Shown: piece after piece, positions 1-5,467 of the stretch
Numbering within the stretch: the first letter of the stretch is position 1
Layout of the letters: each line of letters starts with the position of its first letter
From: Calditrichota bacterium
GTDB taxonomy: Bacteria > Calditrichota > Calditrichia > RBG-13-44-9 > J075
Assembly (NCBI GenBank): GCA_003695285.1
Contig: RFIL01000178.1
Span: 1 to 6,008 of the forward strand
Direction of reading: 5' to 3'
DNA length: 6,008 nt
Notes under the pieces: generated by a model
Databases searched by the model: none
Told to the model about the DNA's origin: nothing
Seen by the model: the letters and a program-made list of their open reading frames with translations, nothing else
Made by a program: the position numbers and the translations under genes

Positions 1-35
1 AAGTAATGTGATATGAAAAAACTTCGGCATTTGAA

Positions 36-63
36 TTGCAATATTACTATATAGGAATATAAA
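36..63 (+). promoter_or_regulatory. Candidate sigma-70-type promoter of the merR-sqr operon
   Basis: A -35-like TTGCAA (36-41) and a -10-like TATAAA (58-63) are separated by 16 bases. They match the TTGACA and TATAAT consensus at 4 and 5 of 6 positions. An overlapping reading uses TTGAAT (31-36) with AATATA (56-61) and a 19-base spacer, which is the long spacing typical of MerR-activated promoters. The region is AT-rich throughout, so chance matches are easy. The promoter is inferred from sequence only. Its placement over the dyad at 41-60 is the main support. Confidence 0.4.
41..60. promoter_or_regulatory. 20-bp dyad, candidate MerR-family operator
   Basis: The 20 bases form an inverted repeat centred between positions 50 and 51. 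Nine of the ten base pairs are complementary; the only mismatch is A46 against G55. The outer arms are ATATT and AATAT, and the core is CTATATAG. The dyad fills the spacer between the candidate -35 and -10 boxes, where MerR-family dimers bind and untwist the promoter. The regulator gene starts about 100 bases downstream, so autoregulation is the natural inference. AT-richness lowers the significance of the symmetry. Confidence 0.45.
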
Positions 64-73
64 AATGTTTGTG

Positions 74-97
74 CGGCCGTTGGTGGCTGGTTTTTTT
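74..97 (+). terminator. Weak hairpin plus seven-T run, possible terminator or attenuator
   Basis: CGGCC (74-78) can pair with GGCTG (85-89), with one G-U pair, around a six-base loop. A G and then seven T residues follow at 91-97. This could end transcription of a gene lying left of the window. It could also attenuate transcripts that start at the candidate promoter just upstream. The stem has only five pairs, so the call is tentative. Confidence 0.3.
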
Positions 98-114
98 GAA
101 TATGAGCTGTATTT

Positions 115-131
115 CAAATTACTGGAATTTG
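115..131. repeat. Short inverted repeat upstream of the regulator gene
   Basis: CAAATT (115-120) and AATTTG (126-131) are perfect inverted copies separated by ACTGG. The repeat ends 25 bases before the regulator start codon. It could be a second regulator site or a weak RNA hairpin in the leader. With six-base arms of AT-rich sequence it may also be chance. Confidence 0.25.
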
Positions 132-156
132 TTGTTTAGGAAACGATAGGCGGTCA

Positions 157-615
157 ATGAAGAAGCAAAATAAACAATGGTATCGAATTGGTGAAGTTGC
201 CAGAAAACTGGATATTGCTGTAGAAACCATTCGCATGTATGAACGGGAAGGCATTCTCTTGATTGAAAAGACTGCTACCGGGCAACGGATATTTACGAAT
301 GAAGATTTAAACTGGCTTCGTTGTATCCGCAAATTGATAAAAGAGGAGCGATTAAATATTGAAGGAATTCGTCGTTTACTGGCGATGATGCCTTGCTGGA
401 AAATTCGTCCCTGTAGTATCGAAGAACGTTCTGAGTGTCCGGCATTCAATGGTGCCATGCAACCATGCTGGACCATGAAAGAAAAAATACCATTGACTTG
501 CAGGGCTCAAAACTGTCGTGAATGTAGCGTATATCAAACAGCTGCTCACTGTGAGAATATCAAAGAAATTGTTTACAACGCTTATAGAGTGACAGATTCC
601 CGTAGAGAAGGGTAA
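157..615 (+). CDS. MerR-family transcriptional regulator with cysteine-rich C-terminal domain
   Basis: The 152-residue product is a predicted cytoplasmic DNA-binding regulator. Residues 9-78 form a MerR winged helix-turn-helix: the first helix pair begins YRIGEVARKLDI, followed by the family signature ETIRMYEREGIL (23-34) and a wing with TGQRIFTNEDL (41-51). In place of the usual long dimerisation helix and short metal loop, residues 80-132 carry eight cysteines: C80, C86, C94, C104, C115, C120, C123 and C132, including two PCW motifs. C56 lies within the DNA-binding part. This spacing could bind an Fe-S cluster or zinc, or form disulfides or persulfides. Which of these applies is not known. 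AGGCGG (148-153) is a modest ribosome site. The gene leads an operon for sulfide oxidation, so it probably senses sulfide, persulfide or redox state and controls that operon. It is clearly not standard MerR, CueR or SoxR. The family call is firm; the ligand is inference. Confidence 0.9.
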   Translation: MKKQNKQWYRIGEVARKLDIAVETIRMYEREGILLIEKTATGQRIFTNEDLNWLRCIRKLIKEERLNIEGIRRLLAMMPCWKIRPCSIEERSECPAFNGAMQPCWTMKEKIPLTCRAQNCRECSVYQTAAHCENIKEIVYNAYRVTDSRREG

Positions 616-636
616 TGCAATCAGTGAAACATAAAT

Positions 637-645
637 GAGGAAAGG
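637..645 (+). promoter_or_regulatory. Ribosome binding site fixing the SQR start at 650
   Basis: The purine tract GAGGAAAGG lies four bases before the ATG at 650. It overlaps an earlier in-frame ATG at 635, which therefore has no ribosome site of its own. Starting at 650 also puts the dinucleotide-binding strand KKLLILGGG right at the N terminus, as is normal for this family. Confidence 0.7.
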
Positions 646-649
646 TACT

Positions 650-1882
650 ATGAAAAAGCTTTTAATTCTTGGTGGTGGAACAGCCGGTACCATGATGGCA
701 AATAAACTGGCTCCGGTACTGGATAAGAACGAATGGCAAATTACTGTCGTCGATCAGGAGGAAACGCATTATTATCAACCGGGTTTTCTTTTCATACCGT
801 TTGGCATTTACACCCGAGAAGATGTGATTAAACCTCGACACGATTTTTTTCCATCCGGTGTGGAAGTAATTATTTCCCCCATTGAGGTTATTGAGCCGGA
901 TGCTAATCGTGTCAAATTGAGTAATGGTCGTGTCTTGAACTATGATTATTTAATCATTGCCACTGGAAGTCATATTGAACCTGAGGAAACCGAAGGGCTC
1001 AAGGATGGTGGTTGGCGAGAAAATATCTTTGATTTTTACACCCTGGATGGTGCGGTTGCTCTTTCTAATTACCTGAAATATTGGAAAGGGGGCAAGATGG
1101 TGGTCAATATCGTCGAGATGCCCATCAAATGTCCGGTTGCGCCCCTGGAATTTGTTTTTCTCGCCGATTGGTGGTTTACAGAACAGGGAATCAGAGACAA
1201 GGTGGAGATTGAATATGTCACCCCCTTACCGGGTGCTTTTACCAAACCCATTGCCTCCCGGTTTTTAGGGCAATTTCTCGAGAAGAAAAATATCAAATTA
1301 ACACCGGAATTCAGCACCGGGCGGGTGGATAGCGGACGCAACAAGATCATCTCCTGGGATGAAAAGGAAATTGACTATGACTTACTGGTAACCATCCCCA
1401 CCAATATGGGCTCCGAAGTGATAGCTCGATCCGGGCTGGGTGATGATTTGAATTTTATCCCTACCGATCCTCATACACTTATGGCGAAGGGGTATGATAA
1501 TATTTTTGTCATTGGAGATGCAACAGATTTACCCAGCTCCAAAGCGGGTTCCGTGGCACACTTTGAAGCGGAAGTGTTGTTTGAAAACTTTCTCCGAAAA
1601 ATAGAGGGACGGGAACTTCTACCTAAATTTGATGGTCATGCCAACTGCTTCATCGAATCGGGTTTCGGTAAGGGAATTTTAATTGACTTCAACTATGATG
1701 TGGAACCCCTGCCTGGAAAGTTTCCATTGCCGGGTGTGGGGCCCTTCTCTTTACTCCAGGAAACCCGAATGAACCACTGGGGCAAGATGATGTTTCGCTG
1801 GGTTTATTGGAATTTACTTTTGAAGGGTGCCGAATTACCCATCGAAGCAGAAATGAACATGGCTGGTAAAATGAGGGCTTAA
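650..1882 (+). CDS. sqr: Sulfide:quinone oxidoreductase (FAD-dependent, two-cysteine type)
   Basis: The 410-residue flavoprotein should oxidise sulfide to sulfane sulfur at the inner face of the membrane and pass electrons through FAD to quinone. The N terminus shows the FAD-binding Rossmann motif GGGTAG (8-13) and an acidic residue ending the second strand (D35). An ATG motif follows at 104-106, and a second FAD contact, FVIGDAT, at 286-292. The only two cysteines are C161, in KCPVAPLEF, and C333, in HANCFIE. They match the two redox-active cysteines shared by SQRs and flavocytochrome c sulfide dehydrogenase. The third cysteine of classical type I SQR, near residue 128, is absent, so it resembles the two-cysteine (type III-like) group. 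The C-terminal tail (about 374-397) is rich in tryptophan and hydrophobic residues, fitting a peripheral membrane anchor. No signal peptide is visible. It lies 34 bases after the regulator gene and 2 bases before the DUF1641 gene, so it is co-transcribed. A related flavoprotein with another substrate is possible but less likely given the sulfur-transfer neighbours. Confidence 0.88.
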   Translation: MKKLLILGGGTAGTMMANKLAPVLDKNEWQITVVDQEETHYYQPGFLFIPFGIYTREDVIKPRHDFFPSGVEVIISPIEVIEPDANRVKLSNGRVLNYDYLIIATGSHIEPEETEGLKDGGWRENIFDFYTLDGAVALSNYLKYWKGGKMVVNIVEMPIKCPVAPLEFVFLADWWFTEQGIRDKVEIEYVTPLPGAFTKPIASRFLGQFLEKKNIKLTPEFSTGRVDSGRNKIISWDEKEIDYDLLVTIPTNMGSEVIARSGLGDDLNFIPTDPHTLMAKGYDNIFVIGDATDLPSSKAGSVAHFEAEVLFENFLRKIEGRELLPKFDGHANCFIESGFGKGILIDFNYDVEPLPGKFPLPGVGPFSLLQETRMNHWGKMMFRWVYWNLLLKGAELPIEAEMNMAGKMRA

Positions 1883-1884
1883 TC

Positions 1885-2622
1885 ATGGAAACAAAATACA
1901 TGGTGAATGAAAAAGACATCTCATCACAATTGCAAGATATCCAGAACAAGTTGGATATAGTAGTGGCTCAGGTTGAAGAGCAGCGGCGCAAACAGCGGGA
2001 GATGGAGGAACTGAAGCATGATCTGATTTTAATCGGAAAGGATGCTTTTCAAGCAGCAGTAAACGAACTGGAAGAAGTTGCGCCGTACTTTGAGACTGCC
2101 GATCTGGTTTATCTACTGAAAAAGTTGTTACGCAACACCCGCAATCTCACCCGGATGCTGGAACAACTGGAAAGTATCAGTGACTTCTGGGAAGATGTAA
2201 AACCCATCAGTAAGGAGGCGTTTAAAGGACTGCTGGAAACACTGGACGAGATGGATCGCAAAGGGTACTTCGAGTTCTTTACAGAGGCGTTGAAAATCGT
2301 CGATACAATTGTAACCTCCTTCACGGTGGAAGATGTGAAACAGCTCCGCGAGAATGTAACTTCGATTTTACTCACCGTAAAGAATCTCACACAACCGGAT
2401 ATGCTGGTGACACTCAATAATGCGGTGGGATTTTACAAAAAAATGGACATTGATGTTAAGGAAAATGTCACCTTCCGGGAAATCTTTAAGCAATTGAAAG
2501 ATCCGGAGGTGAAACGTGGTCTGGTGTTTCTACTGGAATTTGTCAAGAGTATGGCAAATCCAACCAATGGAAAAGCACAACTTTTAACCCCAACTAACCC
2601 AACACAGAAAAAGGAGGAATAA
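1885..2622 (+). CDS. DUF1641 family protein, probable SQR accessory subunit
   Basis: The 245-residue protein has no cysteine, no signal peptide and no membrane segment, and is almost entirely helical by composition. Residues about 9-50 form a charged heptad-rich stretch likely to be coiled coil. The conserved C-terminal core contains DPEVKRGLVFLLEFVK (206-221), the signature by which I assign DUF1641. The last 20 residues are a polar, proline- and threonine-rich tail. Residues about 70-96 and 149-178 look like diverged copies of one helical unit sharing an NLT motif. The gene begins 2 bases after SQR, using GAGGG (1874-1878 region) as its ribosome site, and ends inside the ribosome site of the next gene. 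An alternative start at 1900 would remove five residues. DUF1641 genes are also known beside the NADH dehydrogenase gene ndh (yjlC-yjlD) and formate-dehydrogenase-like genes in Bacillus subtilis. This suggests a partner for quinone-linked redox enzymes. The biochemical role is unknown. Confidence 0.82.
   Translation: METKYMVNEKDISSQLQDIQNKLDIVVAQVEEQRRKQREMEELKHDLILIGKDAFQAAVNELEEVAPYFETADLVYLLKKLLRNTRNLTRMLEQLESISDFWEDVKPISKEAFKGLLETLDEMDRKGYFEFFTEALKIVDTIVTSFTVEDVKQLRENVTSILLTVKNLTQPDMLVTLNNAVGFYKKMDIDVKENVTFREIFKQLKDPEVKRGLVFLLEFVKSMANPTNGKAQLLTPTNPTQKKEE
2611..2618 (+). promoter_or_regulatory. Strong ribosome binding site embedded in the DUF1641 stop region
   Basis: AAGGAGGA lies seven bases before the ATG at 2626 and encodes the final KEE of the DUF1641 protein. 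Because the upstream stop codon (2620-2622) falls between this site and the next start, the two genes are probably translationally coupled. Confidence 0.75.
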
Positions 2623-2625
2623 TTT

Positions 2626-2943
2626 ATGGCAACCAAAACTTTAGCCGGAAAAACCGTTGAAGTTGATGAAGAGGGCTTCCTGGTCAATCCTGACGATTGG
2701 ACAGAAGAGATGGCTCCCTTATTAGCTGAGCAGGTTGGGATATATGAATTAACCGATCGGCACTGGGAAGTCATTCGTTTTATGCGAAAAGAGTACAAAG
2801 AAAGAGGGCAAATCCCTACGGTTCGTCGAATTAAAAACGTGGGTGGTATCCCTACCAAAGAATTATATGAACTGTTTCCGGAAGGCCCTGCCAAAAAAGC
2901 GGCATACATTGCCGGTTTGGGTAAGCCACAGGGCTGTGTCTAA
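2626..2943 (+). CDS. tusE: TusE/DsrC-family sulfur carrier protein
   Basis: The 105-residue protein has the normal family length (D. vulgaris DsrC is also 105 residues). It shows the family landmarks: GFL-NPDDW near 17-25, a helical middle with LTDRHWEVIRFMR (42-54), and a C-terminal arm LYELFPEGPAKKAAYIAG (80-97) ending GKPQGCV. C104 is the only cysteine. It is the penultimate residue that carries persulfide in DsrC and TusE. The second cysteine of true DsrC, eleven residues upstream, is replaced by A93. The protein therefore cannot form the intramolecular CysA-CysB trisulfide intermediate of dissimilatory sulfite reduction. It resembles TusE-type single-cysteine carriers. In E. coli TusE serves tRNA 2-thiouridine synthesis, but here the SQR and DsrE2 neighbours suggest it handles sulfane sulfur released by sulfide oxidation. 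The family assignment is firm; the exact acceptor is inferred. Confidence 0.88.
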   Translation: MATKTLAGKTVEVDEEGFLVNPDDWTEEMAPLLAEQVGIYELTDRHWEVIRFMRKEYKERGQIPTVRRIKNVGGIPTKELYELFPEGPAKKAAYIAGLGKPQGCV

Positions 2944-2965
2944 TTCATAATTGTGGAAAAGAACT

Positions 2966-2992
2966 GCTGGTGTCAGTAAATCTGACACCAGC
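2966..2992 (+). terminator. Perfect 11-bp intergenic hairpin between the TusE-like and DsrE2 genes
   Basis: GCTGGTGTCAG (2966-2976) pairs perfectly with CTGACACCAGC (2982-2992) around the loop TAAAT; T2965 and A2993 add a twelfth pair. It lacks a good T run, with only ATCATTTG following. It is therefore more likely a partial terminator, processing or mRNA-stability element than a full stop. It begins 22 bases after the tusE-like stop codon and ends 14 bases before the DsrE2 ribosome site. It could lower or decouple dsrE2 expression relative to the upstream genes. Confidence 0.6.
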
Positions 2993-3006
2993 ATCATTTG
3001 ATAATT

Positions 3007-3014
3007 AAGGAGGT
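3007..3014 (+). promoter_or_regulatory. Ribosome binding site fixing the DsrE2 start at 3022
   Basis: AAGGAGGT is a near-ideal Shine-Dalgarno sequence seven bases before the ATG at 3022. The reading frame is open from a TTG at 2998, but that codon lies before this site. Translation should therefore start at 3022 and give 159 residues. Confidence 0.8.
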
Positions 3015-3021
3015 ATTGGGT

Positions 3022-3501
3022 ATGCATGCCAGTACAAATGGAAAAATTCCGAAGGTATCCATCATCATCTCCAAAGGTTCGCTGGAGGGAATCTATCCCG
3101 GCTTAATCATGGCCAATGGTGCTCGGATGGAAGGTATAGAAGCTAACATCTTCTTCACCTTCTTCGGCTTGGAAGCTATCATGAAGAAACGATGGAATAA
3201 GATCAAAGTAGCCACGGTTGGTAATCCAGCCATGCACATTCCTTCGTTAATTGGTATTTTACCCGGGATGTCAGCCATTGCGACCAAAATGATGATGAAG
3301 GAGATGGATAAACTGGATATCCCCCCCATTCCGGAATTTATTGAGATGGTGCATGACGCCGGTGCTAATCTCTATGCCTGTAAAGCCACCGTTGATATGT
3401 TCCATTTAACTAAAGATGACTTTTGCGAACAGGTGGAAGATATCATCAACGTAGGGAAATTTTACGAGCTAGCAGCCGGCGGTGAAATCATTTTCACCTG
3501 A
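3022..3501 (+). CDS. DsrE2-type DsrE/DsrF-like sulfur-transfer protein
   Basis: The 159-residue cytoplasmic protein belongs to the DsrE/DsrF/DsrH fold superfamily and most resembles the DsrE2 branch. It opens with the first strand KVSIIISKGSLEG (11-23) and a helix with ANGARMEGIEANIFFTFFGLE (about 31-51). It then has the long insertion typical of DsrE2: GNPAMHIPSL, an ILPGMSAIATKMM stretch and PPIPEF (67-106). C120, in the motif NLYACKATVDMF, is at the conserved persulfide-carrying position; C135 is a second, less conserved cysteine. The methionine-rich hydrophobic insertion (83-95) may contact a partner or the membrane. Such proteins pass sulfane sulfur between carriers such as TusA and DsrC-like proteins. 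Lying last in the SQR operon, it probably exchanges sulfur with the TusE-like protein or accepts it from SQR. No TusA or rhodanese gene is present in the window. Confidence 0.85.
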   Translation: MHASTNGKIPKVSIIISKGSLEGIYPGLIMANGARMEGIEANIFFTFFGLEAIMKKRWNKIKVATVGNPAMHIPSLIGILPGMSAIATKMMMKEMDKLDIPPIPEFIEMVHDAGANLYACKATVDMFHLTKDDFCEQVEDIINVGKFYELAAGGEIIFT

Positions 3502-3525
3502 TGTGAACGAGAATTCTTATGTTTT

Positions 3526-3570
3526 AAGAAAGGCAGTGTCGTAGATCATGATGCTGCCTTTCTTCATTTT
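3526..3570 (+). terminator. Intrinsic terminator of the sulfide operon
   Basis: AAGAAAGGCAG (3526-3536) pairs perfectly with CTGCCTTTCTT (3554-3564), followed by CATTTT. The 17-base loop contains the small palindrome ATCATGAT. The 11-bp stem, its position 24 bases after the DsrE2 stop codon and the T-rich tail support termination here. This marks the end of the merR-sqr operon. The right arm itself is T-rich, which adds to the uridine tract. Confidence 0.75.
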
Positions 3571-3603
3571 GATGCGTCTCAATAACTCAACCACTAAGAG
3601 CAT

Positions 3604-3633
3604 TTGGAATTGCCCTCCTTTATCCGTTATATT
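3604..3633 (+). promoter_or_regulatory. Candidate promoter for the DUF72-SDR genes
   Basis: TTGGAA (3604-3609) and TATATT (3628-3633) are separated by 18 bases. They match sigma-70 consensus boxes at 4 and 5 of 6 positions. They lie after the operon terminator and about 100 bases before the DUF72 start, where a new promoter is needed. The rest of the gap (3634-3730) shows nothing else distinct. Confidence 0.35.
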
Positions 3634-3730
3634 ATCTCATCCAGAATGAACCGGAAGGAACATCCAACTTTGATTAGAAAACTGAGCTAACAAGTTTGAG
3701 TTGTTACATTTTAGAATAGGAAATTTTCTG

Positions 3731-4588
3731 ATGAGTCGCCTGTATATCGGAACCTGTAGCTGGAAATATGATAGCTGGGCTGGGCTGGTGTATTCCCGTA
3801 AGAAGCCGGACAACTACTTAAAGGAGTATGCCCACCATTTCAACACCGTAGAAATTGATCAATGGTTCTGGTCTCTTTTTGGTGTCGATAAAGTCAGCCT
3901 GCCCCGTCGAGAAGTGGTGATGGAATATATTCAGTCGGTTCCCGACGATTTTTTATTTACCATAAAAGTTCCTAACAGCATCACCCTGACCCATTTCTAT
4001 CGAAAAAATAAGAATGAACCGTTGAAACGAAACCCTTACTTTCTCTCTCCAAAACTATTTCAGGAATTTTTAGAACTTCTGACCCCTATGAAGGATCAGA
4101 TTGGAATGTTGATGTTCCAGTTCGAATATCTGAACAAACAAAAAATGAGGGATCAGTATGAGTTTCATATGGCCTTGAGTGAGTTTTTTAAGAAGATTGA
4201 GTCAGGTTATCCCTATGCCATTGAACCTCGAAATCCGCAATATTTAAATCGAGCCTATTTTGACTTTTTAAATAAACACCAGCTCTATCATGTGTTTCTG
4301 GAAGGTTATTATATGCCGCCCATTGTCCAGGTGTATGAAAAACACCGGGATCAAATTCAGGATAAAACGGTGATTCGCCTGCATGGTGGGGACCGAAAAG
4401 AAATTGAAGAGAAAAGCGGTGAGCAATGGAATCAGATCTGGGACGATCGGAGTAAAGAATTGCCGGCAATCGCTAACATGATTAAAGATTTGCAGGCTCG
4501 TGGAGTTACGGTTTTTTTGAATGTGAATAATCATTATGAGGGATCAGCACCATTAACGATTCAGCGGATTGAAAAATTGTTACAGTAG
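3731..4588 (+). CDS. DUF72 family protein (TIM-barrel-like, function unknown)
   Basis: The 285-residue protein matches the DUF72 (YecE-like) family in length and in the order of its motifs. These are the opening YIGTCSWKYDSWAGLVY (5-21), FNTVEID (37-43), FLFTIKVPNSITLTH (74-88), a strand with MLMFQFEY (126-133), IEPRN (164-168), VIRLHGGDR (214-222) and the closing VNNHYEGSAP (265-274). Known structures of the family are TIM-barrel-like with a conserved polar pocket suggesting an enzyme, but no reaction is established. No signal peptide or membrane segment is visible. The frame is open from a TTG at 3701, but AGGAAA (3718-3723) suits the ATG at 3731 and the family N terminus begins there. The typical TFY after the TVE motif appears here as WFW (45-47). 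It is 34 bases from the following SDR gene with no hairpin between, so the two are likely co-transcribed. Confidence 0.85.
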   Translation: MSRLYIGTCSWKYDSWAGLVYSRKKPDNYLKEYAHHFNTVEIDQWFWSLFGVDKVSLPRREVVMEYIQSVPDDFLFTIKVPNSITLTHFYRKNKNEPLKRNPYFLSPKLFQEFLELLTPMKDQIGMLMFQFEYLNKQKMRDQYEFHMALSEFFKKIESGYPYAIEPRNPQYLNRAYFDFLNKHQLYHVFLEGYYMPPIVQVYEKHRDQIQDKTVIRLHGGDRKEIEEKSGEQWNQIWDDRSKELPAIANMIKDLQARGVTVFLNVNNHYEGSAPLTIQRIEKLLQ

Positions 4589-4612
4589 CGTTTTTTTACT
4601 AAGACAGAGAAT

Positions 4613-4619
4613 AGGAGAA
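4613..4619 (+). promoter_or_regulatory. Ribosome binding site fixing the SDR start at 4623
   Basis: AGGAGAA lies close upstream of the ATG at 4623. The frame is also open from a TTG at 4569 inside the DUF72 gene. That start would add 18 residues before the Rossmann strand, which is not normal for the family, so 4623 is preferred. Confidence 0.7.
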
Positions 4620-4622
4620 TTT

Positions 4623-5396
4623 ATGGGAACAGTGTTGATTACCGGAGCAACGGAAGGTATTGGTTTTGAATTATCAAAGCAGTTTGCCGCAGATGGATAC
4701 CATTTGGTGCTCCTGGCTCGGAATATGGAGCGATTGCAACAGCGACAGCAGGAGTTACAGGATCAATTTCAGGTCAGTGTGGACGTGTTATCCATGGATT
4801 TAGCAAACCCTGATGAACCAGAAAAAATAGAGAAAGAATTAAAGGAACGACAGATTCAGATCGATGTTCTGGTAAATAATGCCGGATTCGGACAATTGGG
4901 CAAGTTCCATGAAATAGATCTGAAAACCTGGCTGGAAATGATTCAGGTCAATATCTCTGCGCTGACAGAGCTAACCTGGAGGCTATTACCCGGGATGCTG
5001 GCAAGAGGGGAGGGGAAAATTTTGAATGTGGCATCAACCGCAGCATTTCAGCCGGGTCCGTTACAAAGTGTTTATTACGCCAGTAAGGCGTATGTCTTGT
5101 TATTCAGTGAAGGAATTGCTAACGAACTGAAAGGGTCCGGGGTTCAGGTTAGTGTATTGTGTCCCGGTCCAACATCCACCCGATTTCAGGAACGAGCCGG
5201 TATGGGGAACATCTGGCTCATGAAAGGTTGGGTCATGTCAGCAGAAAAAGTGGCAATCATCGGATATCGTAATTTCAAGAAAGGTAAACGAGTGATAATT
5301 CCCGGAATCATTAATAAATTAATCGTTCAATCAAATCGGCTAAGCCCCCGGGCCTTCAGTACCGCTGTGGTCAGGATGTTGCAGGAACAACGTTAA
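4623..5396 (+). CDS. Short-chain dehydrogenase/reductase (classical SDR)
   Basis: The 257-residue oxidoreductase has all the classical SDR landmarks: nucleotide-binding TGATEGIG (7-14), D59 in MDL, NNAG (85-88), and the catalytic set N110, S138, Y151 and K155 in the pattern YxxxK. PG follows at 188-189 region in LCPGPTSTRF. R33, directly after the second strand (LLARN), favours NADP(H) over NAD(H). The C-terminal part (about 215-257) is basic and hydrophobic, with KKGKRVIIPGIINKLI. This resembles the DltE/YqjQ-like group of SDRs that act on lipophilic or carbonyl substrates. The substrate cannot be read from sequence. The gene follows DUF72 closely and probably shares its transcript. Complete and intact. 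Confidence 0.88.
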   Translation: MGTVLITGATEGIGFELSKQFAADGYHLVLLARNMERLQQRQQELQDQFQVSVDVLSMDLANPDEPEKIEKELKERQIQIDVLVNNAGFGQLGKFHEIDLKTWLEMIQVNISALTELTWRLLPGMLARGEGKILNVASTAAFQPGPLQSVYYASKAYVLLFSEGIANELKGSGVQVSVLCPGPTSTRFQERAGMGNIWLMKGWVMSAEKVAIIGYRNFKKGKRVIIPGIINKLIVQSNRLSPRAFSTAVVRMLQEQR

Positions 5397-5467
5397 TTTC
5401 GTTTCGACTGTAAGATCGGGATCAAATACCATTTTTAGATATATCAACTCAAAACGTTGAGGGTATG

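Noticed and set aside
114..1949. Minus-strand open frames at 114-476, 376-693, 1069-1350 and 1689-1949
   Set aside because: They lie opposite well-supported genes, show no family motifs and have compositions expected of antisense frames.
3571..3730. Search of the gap for a small gene, tRNA or mobile-element remnant
   Set aside because: No cloverleaf, terminal repeats or convincing short coding frame was seen, only a candidate promoter.
2109..4534. Minus-strand open frames at 2109-2417, 2433-2909, 3093-3329, 4188-4469 and 4268-4534
   Set aside because: They are shadows of DUF1641, TusE-like, DsrE2 and DUF72 coding sequence, with no ribosome sites or recognisable domains.
4591..4597. Seven-T run between the DUF72 and SDR genes, considered as a terminator
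   Set aside because: No stable stem precedes it, and the next gene starts 26 bases later with a good ribosome site, so readthrough is more likely.
5444..5460. Short inverted repeat TCAAC/GTTGA overlapping the isomerase ribosome site
   Set aside because: Five-base arms in AT-rich sequence are weak, and there is no T tract or conserved riboswitch feature.
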